A DNA stretch of 64,000 nt. Origin: Lentinus brumalis. Taxonomy: Eukaryota > Basidiomycota > Agaricomycetes > Polyporales > Polyporaceae. How positions within the stretch are numbered: position 1 is the stretch's first letter; every line of letters starts with the position of its first letter. Made by a program: the position numbers and the translations under genes. Below the pieces are notes generated by a model. The model did not search any database and was not told where the DNA came from. It saw nothing but the letters and a program-made list of their open reading frames with translations. The stretch lies in NCBI GenBank assembly GCA_001792895.1, contig MARA01000001.1:2046001-2110000 (forward strand), given 5' to 3'. Positions 10,459-21,711 of the stretch are shown here, one piece after another.

Positions 10459-11640
10459 GCGTTCATCAGGCCGATGGAATCAAAGTGCTGTTGTAAGATA
10501 TCTGATTCTAGCGTGTTATTCACCAGCTACCGATGAGCTCCGATAAGCAATTAAGGGCAGCATGGAAGGCACGTATACACGTTCTGATCCACGGAGGACA
10601 GACCCCCGTTTGCGACCGGCGAAAAGTCAGTGAAAGACCGCTCACCGTACTTGACCGTGCACGCTCTTTCAGGCCTCTAACGGTTACCTTGACAATGTAC
10701 TGTAACCGGTACGCTTGTCGGCCATGGGGTCGGACGTAGCCCTTGCCGCAACCTCCAGCGACTCCTCCTCGCCGAACATTATTAAGGCGCAATTCGCATC
10801 ATCCCAGTTCGCGGCCAAATGATCAAGGGACAGAGAGCCGAAAAGGAACTTTCAAAGGAACCCGCGGTGAGTGCTTATCTAACGACTCCGCCGGGCGAAA
10901 ACGGGTATGCTCGTCGTAAAAACCGCTGGATCTGATGGTGCTAAGATCAGCTAAACAGTCATTGTGGTACGTAGCGGGTGGAGTTCCAGCACTCCAAGCT
11001 GCCTTGACACGGTGCCTCCACGGATATTTTGATGCAAGCAGACGTACTCGGACAGAAAGCAGCCCAGGAGCTATCTGATCCGCAGGTGAAAGTGTCACGG
11101 CAGGCATACCCGTATTTCGGACGGGCGAAAAGGCGCGTCATATCGGCGTCGCGAGGATACCTTTCGTCTCACTTCAGAGCGCAATCGGCCAAAAGGTTTC
11201 CTTTCGGACTGAACCCTGGCCGAAAGGTAACCTCGTGCGGCGAATTTTCGCCCGTTGGCATGCCTTTTGTCCCGTCCAAAATGTCGGAATGCCCGTCGTG
11301 TGTATAAGTATGTCGACCTGGATGCCGTTGTCTGCGCCGCACAACCTCACTACAACCTCACGGCCACTTGGAGGAAGACAAAAGCTTCGGACAAAGCAGA
11401 CAAAGCCAAAGCGACGTTGCCACTCGCTTTGACCGCGCCACCGGGACCCGGGCCCGATCGCTTGAAAGGCTCTTATCCCTAGTTTAGAACCACCGGACAC
11501 TCTTGCTCTCCACCACATTTCATCGTCTGCACCCACTTTCCACCTCGTCTACCCTTAAACTTTACGGTGAGCCGTACAGCCTTCTACAGTTCCGTACATC
11601 CCCTGACACTCCATCTAGACTAACTCACCCCGCCGAAACC
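10459..11640. other. Intergenic, no gene recognised
   Basis: The region between the HIT gene and the basic-protein gene contains only short overlapping frames without recognisable domains. The last 150 bases before the ATG at 11641 are pyrimidine-rich (CTCCACCACATTTCATCG and similar), typical of a fungal transcription start region. Confidence 0.4.
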
Positions 11641-12528
11641 ATGTCGACCACGACCACGACACTCCGGAAGACCTTGAAGCGCGGCAGCGATGCTCTGTCG
11701 GACACCAATCCCGGAATTCTTCGCGCCACCACAGGACCGCGCGTGCTTACCCACAAAAAGAGGAGACTCGACGCAGGGAACCATCCTGGTGAGTGCAACC
11801 ACGGTTTCGCGCCTCTCGCCGACTTTCCTGACCACTGCCACTAGTTTCTGATGGTACAACACCTCATCTGAAGAGGTGCACATTCATCAGTAGTGTCGCC
11901 TCAGGACCACACGACGGCCGGGACAACAAGCCCGGTAAGTACCTCTCCACAAGCATCGCCTACCTTCCCTCCCCCGCCGGCCTAACAACGGAGGATAGGC
12001 TCCTCGGCGTCAGCACAGAGTAAATCTATGAAGGCTTCACTCCAAGATCGCTCAGAGACTCTCATCTCCACGCGACGCGTCGGGCCATCAGTGGTAGTCC
12101 GGAAGTATGAAGTCCGGGTGGTCCGGCCCAAGGCCAAACAAGCGAGTTCGCAACTACCAGTGAACACCTCCCCTGCGCTTTGTCCATCCCCCACATCGAC
12201 ATCGACCGGTGCAACGGATGCAAAGTCGCCCGCCACCGAGTCCGAGCGGATTGAAGAGGCTCCTGCGCAACCGTCGACGACGAAGGAACATCACATTGGC
12301 ACCAAAGAACCAGCCCTGAAGCAGTCTCGTAAGCAAAACAATGCCTCGGGTTCGAAACCTGCGGTGAAGAAGGACCAGCCGCGGCGAGTATCAGCACGAG
12401 CGTTGGCCATGGCCTCGACGTTGTCTGCAGAGAAAGTCGAGCGGCTCCTGGCGAAGATCGGCATGAACGGGTATAGGATGCCGCCGACCATGGCGCGGTT
12501 GCCCAGTTTTCGCAAGAACAAGCCGTGA
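11641..12528 (+). CDS. Hypothetical basic, Ser/Thr/Lys-rich protein
   Basis: I do not recognise this protein. The three-exon model (11641-11788, 11845-11934, 11999-12528; introns 56 and 64 nt, GT-AG) gives 255 aa in frame. The start MSTTTTTLRKTLKRGSD is chosen because the intron phases then fit. The N-terminus has a basic KKRRLD cluster that could be a nuclear signal. The middle (VVRKYEVRVVRPKAKQAS onward) is rich in Ser, Thr, Pro and Lys and probably disordered. The C-terminus is the most ordered-looking part (SARALAMASTLSAEKVERLL, then MNGYRMPPTMARLPSFRKNK). Composition suggests a nuclear, possibly chromatin- or cell-cycle-associated protein, but that is only inference. Confidence 0.65.
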
Positions 12529-12903
12529 TACATAGGCGACTACATAGGTTTCGTATTTAAAGTTGACCGTGACGCTGCGCCGCATAGGCGCCTCAGCATC
12601 TGGTCTTTGTACTCACATAAGCAACTGGATGTACTTGGATACACGCATAGTACTTATAATCAGGATAGAGAATCTTCTGGACCACATACTGGCATGAATA
12701 CGACGTGCAAACGAGCAGAGCTTGGGCCTTGAATATCGCGATACGATTATGGCAGCGGCCTCACAAACCGGTGCACAGGCGCCCATGGAGATATTTCTTG
12801 ACTTGCGACCACCACTATCTATGCAAACGAAACACCTTTCTGGTACATCTTGGAACGTTCAAAGCATATCCTATAATCTCTTGTTGAGACTCGTGCCACT
12901 CGA
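12529..12903. other. Intergenic, no gene recognised
   Basis: Spacer between the basic-protein gene and the ankyrin/MYND gene. It probably carries the 3' UTR of the former and the promoter of the latter. No motif is certain. Confidence 0.35.
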
Positions 12904-14410
12904 ATGCCACCACGACCCAGGAGGAGACCACCCAAGACCCGCGTCTCCGAATTGGCGGTGTCGACCGGGACCATCCCGCCGCAGCAGAAAGGCAGTGGCG
13001 GACTCGTCGTTCCCGCAGAAATGCGAAGACTCATGAATGGACCCGGCTCATTACCACCCGAACTCGCTCGTCAGCTTCTACGGATGATGTACCAAAAAAG
13101 TACGTGGATGTTGCGTCGTGACTGGTGTTGCACTCACAGACTGACTTCCCGCGGCCCGGCGTAGATGCGGCTAAGTTGGACCCAGAATCACTAAGCGACT
13201 TTGCTCTAAGATGCTTCTTGGGCGACGTCAGGCGCGTAAGACAGGTAACTGGCTCATACCCTCGAGACATCGCGGTGCTGACGGCTGCAGTAGATGGTGG
13301 AAAACGGCTCAGCGCCCGACCTGCTCGCCACCGAAACCGCGTTCGAGTACGGATACGCAATGTTCACAGTCAGTGGCGCACAACGTATCGTTGGAGGGCC
13401 CCCAGGTGTAATTGTGGACCATCCAGGCGTGCTGAGGTATCTGCTCGAGATTGGCATGCCGCCTGACCTCCCCGACATCCTTGGGTACACTGCACTGCAG
13501 CTGACTTGCATGGCTCGTGTACGCGCTGACCTCGTCCGAGTCCTGCTCGAGTGTGGCGCCGACCCAGACCACCAAGACCGCTTCGGTGGCGTCGCAATCA
13601 TGTCCGCGTTCCAGAACAATGCTGTTGACGCCATAGACGCACTCATGGAGTTTGGCGCGAGCCTCGACATCCCAGATGCTGACGGGTGCACTCCTGAAGA
13701 GTTCTACGTCAAAGCTGGCCCGCAAGTCACCGCGACGGTGCACAAGTGGAAGCGGAGAAGAAGCGGAGAAGCGGCCGCTTTGGATGGGAAAGGCTGCGGA
13801 TTCTGCGGGAAGAGCGAAATGCTCCTCAAGTTCTGTGCACACTGCCACGTTATCCGGTACTGCACAAGAGAGTGCCAACGTACGTCGTCCATCCATCCGT
13901 TTGTTCGTGCGTGACGCATCTGACGCCACAGCAGGAGCCCATTGGCCAGTACACAAACTCCGCTGTATACCGTTCAGCCCTGAGAGCACGGTCACCGTCA
14001 CGCCATTTTACGAAGACATCGGGCCCATGACCTCCATGTCCAACCTCGCACGCGAATCGTTCGGTATCCCCGTGGAGACGGAACCCGAGCGTAACACCCG
14101 CTCGGTACACATCCCCAACATCCCTCACGGACAGACCAAGCTGTTCATTATCAAGATCCAGGTCCCATTTGACGCGACGAACGGCACGCCCGCACGGGAA
14201 GAAGAGGGTGACATGATGGTGTTCGACAAGAAGCGGAGCCTCGTGTGCCGGCTGCGCAGGGAGGACGACGAGCACGCGTATCTCCGCATATCGCGCACGA
14301 TCCGCGCTTGTGGAGTGTTCGGCGCGAAGGCGTACTTCGCTGCGGAGATGCCCTCCAAGGACATGCTGGTGATCAAGATAACAGAACCGCTGGCGGAGCA
14401 GGACTTCTGA
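12904..14410 (+). CDS. Ankyrin-repeat protein with MYND zinc finger
   Basis: Model: exons 12904-13099, 13165-13244, 13294-13879 and 13935-14410; 445 aa, in frame across all three introns. The N-terminus is Arg/Pro-rich. The central part has ankyrin-like units (GYTALQLTCMARVRADLVRV, LLECGADPDHQDRFGGVAIM, DALMEFGASLDIPDADGCTP). A MYND finger follows: CGFCGKSEM, FCAHCH, YCTRECQRAHW and HKLRC provide the eight Cys/His ligands in the usual order. The last intron falls inside the finger, and the acceptor at 13934 was chosen because it restores the standard spacing. The C-terminal ~150 residues (IPNIPHGQTKLFIIKIQVPF, HAYLRISRTIRACGVFGAKA) have no domain I know. MYND fingers bind short proline-rich peptides, so a regulatory adaptor role is likely; the target is unknown. 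Confidence 0.85.
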
Positions 14411-14959
14411 ACGTTCGACTACTTCTGCTTCCTTTCTTGCGATCAATGTCTTCAAGTAATCTCGCCGCTCGGCTTCGTTCCTCATACGTTCCCGACTTGT
14501 GTATGTCATGTAGCGTTCGCGATGCTGCTGCTCGCCTGTCTGTATCCCTATCTCTGATCTTCGTCTCGTTCACATCTCTCACTGTAGTCAGTCGCCGTTT
14601 TGCTTCTGTTCAACGCTACAGTACTCGGCCCTGTAGTGCCTCTAGTACTGATACTCACATCTACTATGTGGCATGTCTGTTGTATCAGTAACTTCTACAT
14701 CGGCTCCGTCCGTAGACCTTGATTCTGGAACGTCTCACAAAGATATTCGGCTCGTACCTTCCTTCGTTGTGAGAGCACAGCGTACTGCACTGCGCTCAGT
14801 GCCATGGCTCTTCCACGTTGCCCCTTCTGTACACTATTCATTGGCGTAGTCGACGGTTCTAACTACAGACAGCGCAGCCGGGCCCGATGAGATGCCGGCC
14901 ACTATCGCTCCGAGAGCGAGAGCAGACCACTAAGGAGCCGTTTGCCCGCTTGAAGCAGA
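14411..14959. other. Intergenic, converging 3' flanks
   Basis: The ankyrin/MYND gene (+) and F-box copy 2 (-) converge here. The sequence is T- and C-rich after the stop at 14410 and probably holds 3' UTRs. No coding frame of note is seen. Confidence 0.4.
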
Positions 14960-16326
14960 TCTAAGGACTGATGCGGCGGGGTCAGATAGAGCTGACTGCA
15001 CAAACACGGCGGTACTTACCAGCACTCATCCACTTCATCCATGCATGCCAGCAAATTCGCCTCCCACAGTCTCGGAAACGTCTGGGCCCCGAAATCCGTC
15101 GCGTAGTCGCCGCCATACGTGGAGCTCGGGCAGGGTCCCACAATCGTCAAGTTCTCGAAGCGGAGGAGCGCGTCCTCAATCTTCGGGCGCGGCTTCACGA
15201 AACCGTAACCTCCAAGCACGATATCGCCCACATACTGAACATCGATGTCGACCCCGTCGTGCAAGGGCAAATCGCGCGGAAAGCAGGCGAGGAACCGCGG
15301 GATGCCGGTGCTGTCCAGCCACGTTGGCGGCTCTTCATCGAGGGGTTCTTGAAGGTCGAAACGAAGCTTGGATAGGTTGCGGAGGTTGGAGAACCCGTAC
15401 GACGCCCACTCCTCCTCTGACGCTACTCGTTGAAGAGGTAACGGTCAATCGTTTTCAGTAACAGGCACGACAAGGAAAAATCGCACGCGTGTGGTCGCGG
15501 AAGTTGTACATGCTCAGCGCATGACCGAAGGCGATGGTGAATTCGGTGATGGAGTCGCCGACATGCTGTAGGAAGCGGCCCATCTCGTCGATATGCGACC
15601 AATTATAGAAGTCGAGGTGCAGCTGTCGCAGGGAGCCCGGGACCAGGATGTGCGTGAGGGCGTCGAGATGGCTCTCCTGTGACCTGGTGATCTTCTTCAA
15701 GCAGATACTATGGTGCTGAACCTGCCAAGGTAGAGCAACTATAGGGTTTCATCGTCCGCGGCTTGGACAGGAGAGCGACCCCAACCCCTAGATAGCTCGA
15801 CCTGCATACGCTCCGCCTGGAACAGGTAGAAGAGACGCAAGATCGCCACGGGAGAGTTGTCAACTGCAAGAGGGCTCCCGGTGAGACTGAGCTTTGGCAG
15901 CTGAACGGGGCCGGGGAGTGATGCGAGTCAAGCCTTCGCATTCTCCGGCATGTCGACAAGCCCAACGGCTTCTAGCTTAATGGAGGAGACATTCGGCGCC
16001 GCCATTGCGATGTCGACGAGCGTGACCGAATCCACAAGCGGGGATTTGTCTGCTTTGTAGGACTTAGACTTTCTATCGGGTCCAAGGAGGTATAACTCGT
16101 TGACATGATCGCTGATGTGCGGATGCGTCGTCAGAAATTGCAGGAAGGCGTCAAAGGATGTGTCCGAGCGAACGACCACGGTGTCGAATATATGTCTGCG
16201 GCCGACGCCCAACCAGTCGCGACACACGAGGCTGCACGCCTTTTGCGTCTTTGAATCCGTGTCTTCGAAGATCATGTCGAGGAGCTCGACCGGCAGGCGG
16301 TCGTTCCATGTCTCAGCACCGGCCAT
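14960..16326 (-). pseudogene. F-box domain protein, degenerate copy 2
   Basis: Paralogue of the gene at 450-1833. The start MAGAETWNDRLPVELLDMIF at 16326 matches the first copy; an upstream in-frame ATG exists at 16413. The F-box region is intact (CSLVCRDWLGVGRRHIF). The first stop is TGA at 15928-15930, where the paralogues have an Arg codon in ARLASLPGP, a CGA-to-TGA type change. A second stop (TAG, 15739-15741) lies where copy 3 reads IVVPWRV. Beyond it the frame resumes with LVPGSLRQLHLDFYNWSHID, FTIAFGHALSMYNFRDHTR and LPLHDGVDIDVQYVGDIVLGG. A donor GTAAGT follows the DEC codons near 15017, so the original gene had a short terminal exon. The lesions are few, so inactivation looks recent compared with copy 1. 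Confidence 0.75.
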
Positions 16327-16834
16327 TCTCGGAGATCTTGGTAGATGGTTGTCAGTTCTAAGCACTGACTGTGCTATTTTGGAGATCAACTGGAGCAGTC
16401 GAGATGCGGGCATTGTGGTGGAGGGACGAGGCGAGACATTGACAACGCGACACGGTATGTCTTTTCAGGAGCAAACAGCTGGCAAACCGAGCCAGATCGA
16501 ACCGTTTACTTATGTCAGCGAGCGATACAGAGTTCAAGTCGTCGACGGAACGTTCCGGACAGTTATTGCCATCGCTCCCTAACCTTGAAGTCTGAACGTA
16601 TGCCAGGCTGACAAAAATTGGTAGGATAGAACCTCGGGCAGAGGATTCACTTGAGTATCATGGCGCGGGGCATCCTTGCTGTCGCTCCGAACTGATTCCT
16701 AACCCTCATGAGATTGACTCGGGTCGCTCATCTGCATTCCAGGGTACTCAGTATATCCTTGGGACTATCCGCGCAGGTCGCCCCATTGCTCGCGCTCTTC
16801 TCAGTAGTTACCCTCATCACGGACACCCTGCATC
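16327..16834. promoter_or_regulatory. Divergent intergenic region between F-box copy 2 and the XPA-like gene
   Basis: Upstream regions of two divergently transcribed genes meet here. No TATA box is obvious. The plus-strand frames in this interval show no recognisable domain. Confidence 0.35.
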
Positions 16835-18211
16835 ATGCCCAAGGCAGCAAAGACCAAGTCAACGACCCGCATTGGGGCCTCAAGCGGGACGAAACGCAAA
16901 GAGGCCACTGGACATCCGTCCGCGAACGCTGACCCCTCGTCCTGGCGTGCCTCGATGATACCGGTCGGGAGAACTGTGTGGTAGACCATAGTCTTTGCAA
17001 AGTATCAGCCGCTAATACTCGTCGGGTAGATTACGAAGAGTGACGTCAGGACGCAGTACCGTTTCACCAAGCCGGCTGATGTGGCCGGTATTCCGTTCCA
17101 AATCAAACGGTATGTTCAACAGTGTTCTTCTACTGGACATCTCGCTCAACGTTTACTCTATAGGCGCACCGTTCCCGGCCAACTGGACATGCAGTTGTAC
17201 CAGGAGCGAGACATCGAACGTCGAGCATGGGAGCGTCATGGTGGCCCCGAGGGGTTCGAAGCCTAGTGAGTCGGTCTATTGACAGCTGCGTGGGATAGGC
17301 ACAGGGAAGCCGTAGCTGATCTCGCGTGCCTATAGTTTGAAGAAGCTTTATCAACGTCATCTGAATTCGAAACATCGGGATCGCGATTTCACTCAGCCGC
17401 GTCACTACTCATTCGGACGTCAAACCACAAGCGTCGTCCAGGCTCGCATCTCATCTGCTTACAAGAGACTGGATAACACCGTGTCCAGGATAAAGAAAGT
17501 CATGCAACCGTGGCTCTTTGAAGCGGTCAAAGATGCCCTAGACCGGAATGACGCCCTGGATTACGAGTACGCCGCATGTTATGGTCCCAACGACTCTCCC
17601 TCCAAGCAAGAATTATCCTACCTTCACGCTGAGACCTTCGCCAAGACGTACCCTTCCCGGCCTGCGCAGCCACTGCCTCCCTCGTCCAGCGTCGACGCCG
17701 TGAGGGCTGTCTTGGCTGACGCCGCGACGCCACCCAGGCGTAGCTCGGACTCGGAGTGGGGACGTGACCTCGACGGCCTCGAGTTCCACAGCAGCTCCTG
17801 GCCGGAGCCCGAAGAGTGGTACGAATGGAGCCCTGACTACTACGAAAGGCTCTTCTCGGTTCTCATTCGTGTCATCGAGGAGCACGGTATCGGTGATGAC
17901 GGTTGGAAGGGAATACGGTGGGAGGTTTATGACAAGGTACGAGCGGAGGATCGTCGTTCGAGCAAGTGTTGCGAAGTGCTTACTTTGCTTTGCAGTATGC
18001 GGAGACCTTCAACAAACGGATCTCGTACGACGCACACGAGAAGCAGTGGGAGGATGACGCCGCACATTGGTTGGATGGTCGATTCACAACCGAAGGGATT
18101 ACACTTGATTTCACGAACCGGAGGTGCTGCCCTGCCGGGCTACGCTACAACTCCATGCTTCCGTACTTGAATCCTAGCGGTGGCGTCAGTGTCGGTTGGG
18201 TTCATAAATAA
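16835..18211 (+). CDS. Hypothetical protein with XPA C-terminal-like segment
   Basis: Model: exons 16835-16975, 17030-17109, 17164-17265, 17336-17936 and 17996-18211; 379 aa, in frame across all introns. The N-terminus is basic (MPKAAKTKSTTRIGASSGTK). Residues about 48-120 resemble the DNA-binding XPA C-terminal fold found in nucleotide-excision-repair XPA and in many agaricomycete hypothetical proteins: ITKSDVRTQYRFTKPADVAG then MQLYQERDIERRAWERHGG and PEGFEAYLKKLYQRH. The cysteine zinc site of true XPA is not seen. The C-terminal half (LFSVLIRVIEEHGIGDDGW, YAETFNKRISYDAHEKQWED) is not assigned. A role in DNA binding is plausible but unproven; it is not safe to call it an XPA orthologue. Confidence 0.75.
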
Positions 18212-18764
18212 CGTGCAGTTCAACACGACATGGTTCTTGGCCATCTGCCAGTGTATTTTCCCCAATATCTCTTGGAGTATCTGTTATCGTTGTCGCTGCT
18301 GTCTTCATTCTTCCAGAAGTTATATAAAAGATAGTGTCATGGACCATGGTTTTGTGTGATGGATCATAGATACGACTGGGGCGGGACGCACGAAGATGAA
18401 GACACACCCAGACTGCACCGTCAGAGGTCACTGATGTTTCGAATTCGGACTGAGCATACTTCAGCCGTTCACATCGCCTTCTTTGCCTCCAGTTGTGCCC
18501 ATGCTCAGCAACCATCCTCCTCCAAGCTCAACTGAAGCACGGGCGACACCGCTGCGCCGTCCTTCAGGCTTCAGCTACGGGCTGAACAAACATTCAGACG
18601 TATTGGTTCAGAGACCCCGAACCAGGAGTCAGGACCGACGAACGTTCATCGTACAGCGTTACATGGATAGGGACCAAGGTGTCAAATGAAGTTTCCGCTG
18701 GTGTAATCACGGACTAGGCACTCGTGGGTCAGCGGAGACTCCATCTGAAAGTGACGCAGGCACG
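18212..18764. other. Intergenic, no gene recognised
   Basis: Spacer between the XPA-like gene and the 3' end of F-box copy 3. Only short frames are present and no domain, RNA gene or repeat is recognised. Confidence 0.35.
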
Positions 18765-19862
18765 TACCAGCACTCATAATCATCCTCGATTTTCCGACAA
18801 ACAAGTTTTTTCGCATCCCGGAGCTTCGGGAACGCCTGCGCACCAATCATCCCGGCAATATCGTAGTCATATTTTGAGCAGAGTCCGACGAGCTTCAAGT
18901 TCTCGAAGCGAAGCAGCGCCTCCTCGATCTCCGGCGGGGAATTATGATACCACGGTATCCTAATTGACCGACGTAGCTGACGTCGATGTCCACTCCGTCG
19001 TCCAAAGGCAAGTCACGGGGAAGCAGGCGAGGAACTTGGGGAGGCCGGTGGTACAAACCCAGCCTCGGCTCTCGAACTCGTAATCGCACGATAGTGAGCT
19101 CCAGATGTCGAATCGGAGCTTTGAGAGCTTTCGCAGATGTGAGAAACCATACGATGTCCACTCCTCATCGGATGCTGTTCGTGGGGAATGTAGTCAGACT
19201 CAAGCCCGACGAAGACGACCCATCGGGAGATGATAGGCAAAAGAACGCACGTCTGTGGTCGCGATAGCAGTAGTTGTGTAGTGCATAGCCGAAGGTGATT
19301 GTGAACTCGGTGATTGACTCGCCGAAGTGCCGGAGGAAGCGGCTCATCTCGTCGAAGTGTGCCCATTCGGTGAAGGAGAGATGCAGCAGTCGCAGGGACC
19401 CCGGGACAAGAAATTGGGATAGGGCGGAGAGATGAGTTGGTCGCGTTCCAAGTATTTTCTTCATGCAGATACCTTGGTGACGGACACGCCAAGGTACGAC
19501 AATCAAAGGGAGGTCGGTGTCCGCATTAGTCACAGGGAACGGAGCCCAGCCGCACGTGAGCTCGATCTTCATAACTTCCGCCTCCAACAAGTGGAACAGG
19601 TGCACGATTGCCACGGGAGAATGTTCAACCTCATGCCCAACAGCGCAATCAGTGAGATTGAACTCTGTCAGCCGGGTGGGGCCCGACAGAGATGCGAGGC
19701 GGGCCTTCGTGTCGTCCGTGTTGGGGACGTTGACTATCCGAACGGTTTCCAGAGTGATGTAGGAGACGTTCGGCATTAATGTCGCGATGTCGATAAGCGT
19801 GAGGGGGCTCAAAGAAGGGATGTTCTTTGGTACCCCTGTAGTGGGTCCAAAAAGGTATAGGT
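18765..19862 (-). pseudogene. F-box copy 3, C-terminal part (3' of the LINE insertion)
   Basis: This is the distal part of an F-box gene whose proximal exon lies 6.4 kb away at 26233-26479. Reading on the minus strand, LYLFGPTTGVPKNIPSLSPL, LTLIDIATLMPNVSYITLE and IVVPWRVRHQGICMKKI continue the paralogue pattern without stops, better preserved here than in the other two copies. Near 19018 one C is missing (FLACFPVTC instead of FLACFPRDLP), shifting DDGVDIDVSYVGQLG into another frame. A donor GTACGT follows the CW position near 18765, as in the paralogues. The piece has lost its promoter and F-box through the LINE insertion. Confidence 0.75.
19851..19862. repeat. Target-site duplication, left copy
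   Basis: AAAGGTATAGGT here is repeated exactly at 26233-26244, on either side of the LINE. Removing the element and one copy restores the F-box reading (ISVLIRDLYLFG), which confirms the boundary. Confidence 0.85.
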
Positions 19863-20007
19863 GGGGACTCCTCTTGGCTCTTTACCACCACCATCGGCTT
19901 TTTCCCACGCTCGAACTCGCCCAGGAGTCGGGTTTGAAGCGTGCGGCGCATTTGGGACTGGTCTCTAGAGAGCTAGCTACAGTAGAATTGGGATTACTAC
20001 GGAAGAG

Positions 20008-21711
20008 ATGGCATCTTCGGGGGGCACAAGCCAGACGACGACGCCAGCACCGACAGCATCGCAGCCGCGCACTAGGCGCCAGCCCACCACCTCGACGGCC
20101 TCAACACTATCCTCGGCGGACCTGTTCAAGCAGTACACCGTCGAGATCACGGACGCTAAGAAGGCGCACGAAATACTGGCGGGACGGTTCCTCGTACCGT
20201 CAAACATGGCGCCGGCAGTAGACCACTTACTGGCGGCTCTGCTCGCCTTGGCGCAGGCGAAACCGGGACAGGCGGTAGCGGTTCAGTCGCTGGTCGCGCT
20301 GCATTACTATGCTAAGGCAGCATTCGAGACGGAGCTGGCGAAGGGTGTGGCGGAAGCGGTGGGAAAGAGGCTGGACGTGCAGGTGTCCACGGCGATCAAG
20401 GCAGCGACGGCGGACGCGCGCAAACAGATTGAAGGCATGGTGAAGGGCATGCAAGAACAGGTTGGAGAGTCGAGACGGTCGATGGGCGAGGCGGTGGCGG
20501 GTGCGACCAGGCTGCTGGAAGAGGTCAAGGGCGTCGTCGCAGAGGGTGCGGCTGCAGGCCCTGAGCAAGCAGGTGAGTCGCAAATATTGGGTCCGAGGAC
20601 GTACGCGCAGGCACTCCGCGGCCCCGGGTCGGTTCCACTGTCTGCACAGTGTGCTAGAGCGGTGGCGAGGGCACAGCTTAGGGAGAAACAGCTGCTGGTG
20701 GACGGCCTCACGTCAGCGGACGGCGAGCAGCTCTCGGCCGCGGTGTTAGTGGCGAAAGCACACATGGCGCTGAATATCATGCGGGACGAGCACTACCATG
20801 AGCTGCCGGAGGGCATCAAGGTGCTGGCTGCCTCCATGCTACCGAACGGCGGAGTAATCTATGAGTTTGACAGTGTGGCCAGCGCAGCCTGGATTAAGCG
20901 CGAGGACCATATAGGGGACTTCCAGAGGGGACTTGGAGTAGGAGCGCAGGTGAAACCGCGCCACTACAAGGTGGTCGCTCAATATGTCCCGGTGTCGTTT
21001 GACCCGGAGAATGCGTACGATCTCGCGGCGGTGGAGAGAGACAATGACGTGCTGCACGGCAATTTGGTGACGGCGCGCTGGATTAAATCCCCGGAGAAGA
21101 GAGCTCCGGGGCAGCGCGTCGCGTTTCTACTGATCTCTTTTCTGACTGCACAGGACGCCAATAGAGCAGTGGCTGACGGCCTGTACATCGCGAGCAAGCA
21201 CGTCACGGTGCGCAGAGATCAGGAGGAACCACAACGGTGCGCCAAGTGTCACAAGTACGACCCACCGCATCTGGCGCGCGACTGCAAGGCTATCCACGAG
21301 ACATGTGCCACCTGCGCGTCGATTAACCACCGCACCGCTGAATGTACCGTCAGAGAGCACGACAACTTCTGTTGTGTAAACTGCGACCATGCGCTCGGCC
21401 ATGCTGCATGGGAGAATAGCTGTCCGGCTTACCAGAGGGCGGTCAAGAAGCTACGTGCCCGGAGGCCTGAAGCCGGATTCCGTTTCTTTCCCGTGGCTGA
21501 CGATCCGTACACCTGGGAGTCGGTGGACGGTGGCGAAGGCCTCTTCGAGGAGGGCGGAGTGCAGCGGGGCACGCGCCGGTCATTTAAACAGCTAAGTCGC
21601 TTCCCGCAACCTGTGACCTCGCCGCGGCGTTCAGGCAATCTGCTCAGTGACTTGATTGTAGATGCGATAGACAGCATAGACGGCACCCCCCTCTCCCCGA
21701 CCTCTGCCTGA
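20008..21711 (+). CDS. LINE ORF1, gag-like nucleic-acid-binding protein with zinc knuckles
   Basis: 567 aa. ORF1 proteins of LINEs coat element RNA and form the RNP used for target-primed reverse transcription. The N-terminus is Thr/Ser/Pro-rich (MASSGGTSQTTTPAPTAS). A region rich in Ala, Lys and Gln at about 100-190 could form coiled coil for multimerisation. Three Cys/His clusters occur at about residues 410-475: CAKCHKYDPPHLARDC, CATCASINHRTAEC (CX2CX4HX4C) and CVNCDHALGHAAWENSC. The stop TGA overlaps the ORF2 start as TGATG (21709-21713). Confidence 0.88.
   Translation: MASSGGTSQTTTPAPTASQPRTRRQPTTSTASTLSSADLFKQYTVEITDAKKAHEILAGRFLVPSNMAPAVDHLLAALLALAQAKPGQAVAVQSLVALHYYAKAAFETELAKGVAEAVGKRLDVQVSTAIKAATADARKQIEGMVKGMQEQVGESRRSMGEAVAGATRLLEEVKGVVAEGAAAGPEQAGESQILGPRTYAQALRGPGSVPLSAQCARAVARAQLREKQLLVDGLTSADGEQLSAAVLVAKAHMALNIMRDEHYHELPEGIKVLAASMLPNGGVIYEFDSVASAAWIKREDHIGDFQRGLGVGAQVKPRHYKVVAQYVPVSFDPENAYDLAAVERDNDVLHGNLVTARWIKSPEKRAPGQRVAFLLISFLTAQDANRAVADGLYIASKHVTVRRDQEEPQRCAKCHKYDPPHLARDCKAIHETCATCASINHRTAECTVREHDNFCCVNCDHALGHAAWENSCPAYQRAVKKLRARRPEAGFRFFPVADDPYTWESVDGGEGLFEEGGVQRGTRRSFKQLSRFPQPVTSPRRSGNLLSDLIVDAIDSIDGTPLSPTSA

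Noticed and set aside
16835..18211. Calling the XPA-like gene the nucleotide-excision-repair gene XPA/RAD14
   Set aside because: Only the C-terminal DNA-binding-like segment is similar; the four-cysteine zinc site is missing, and this fold occurs in many unrelated agaricomycete proteins.
20307..20780. Minus-strand frame opposite LINE ORF1
   Set aside because: It is the shadow of ORF1, which has zinc knuckles and the expected position in the element.
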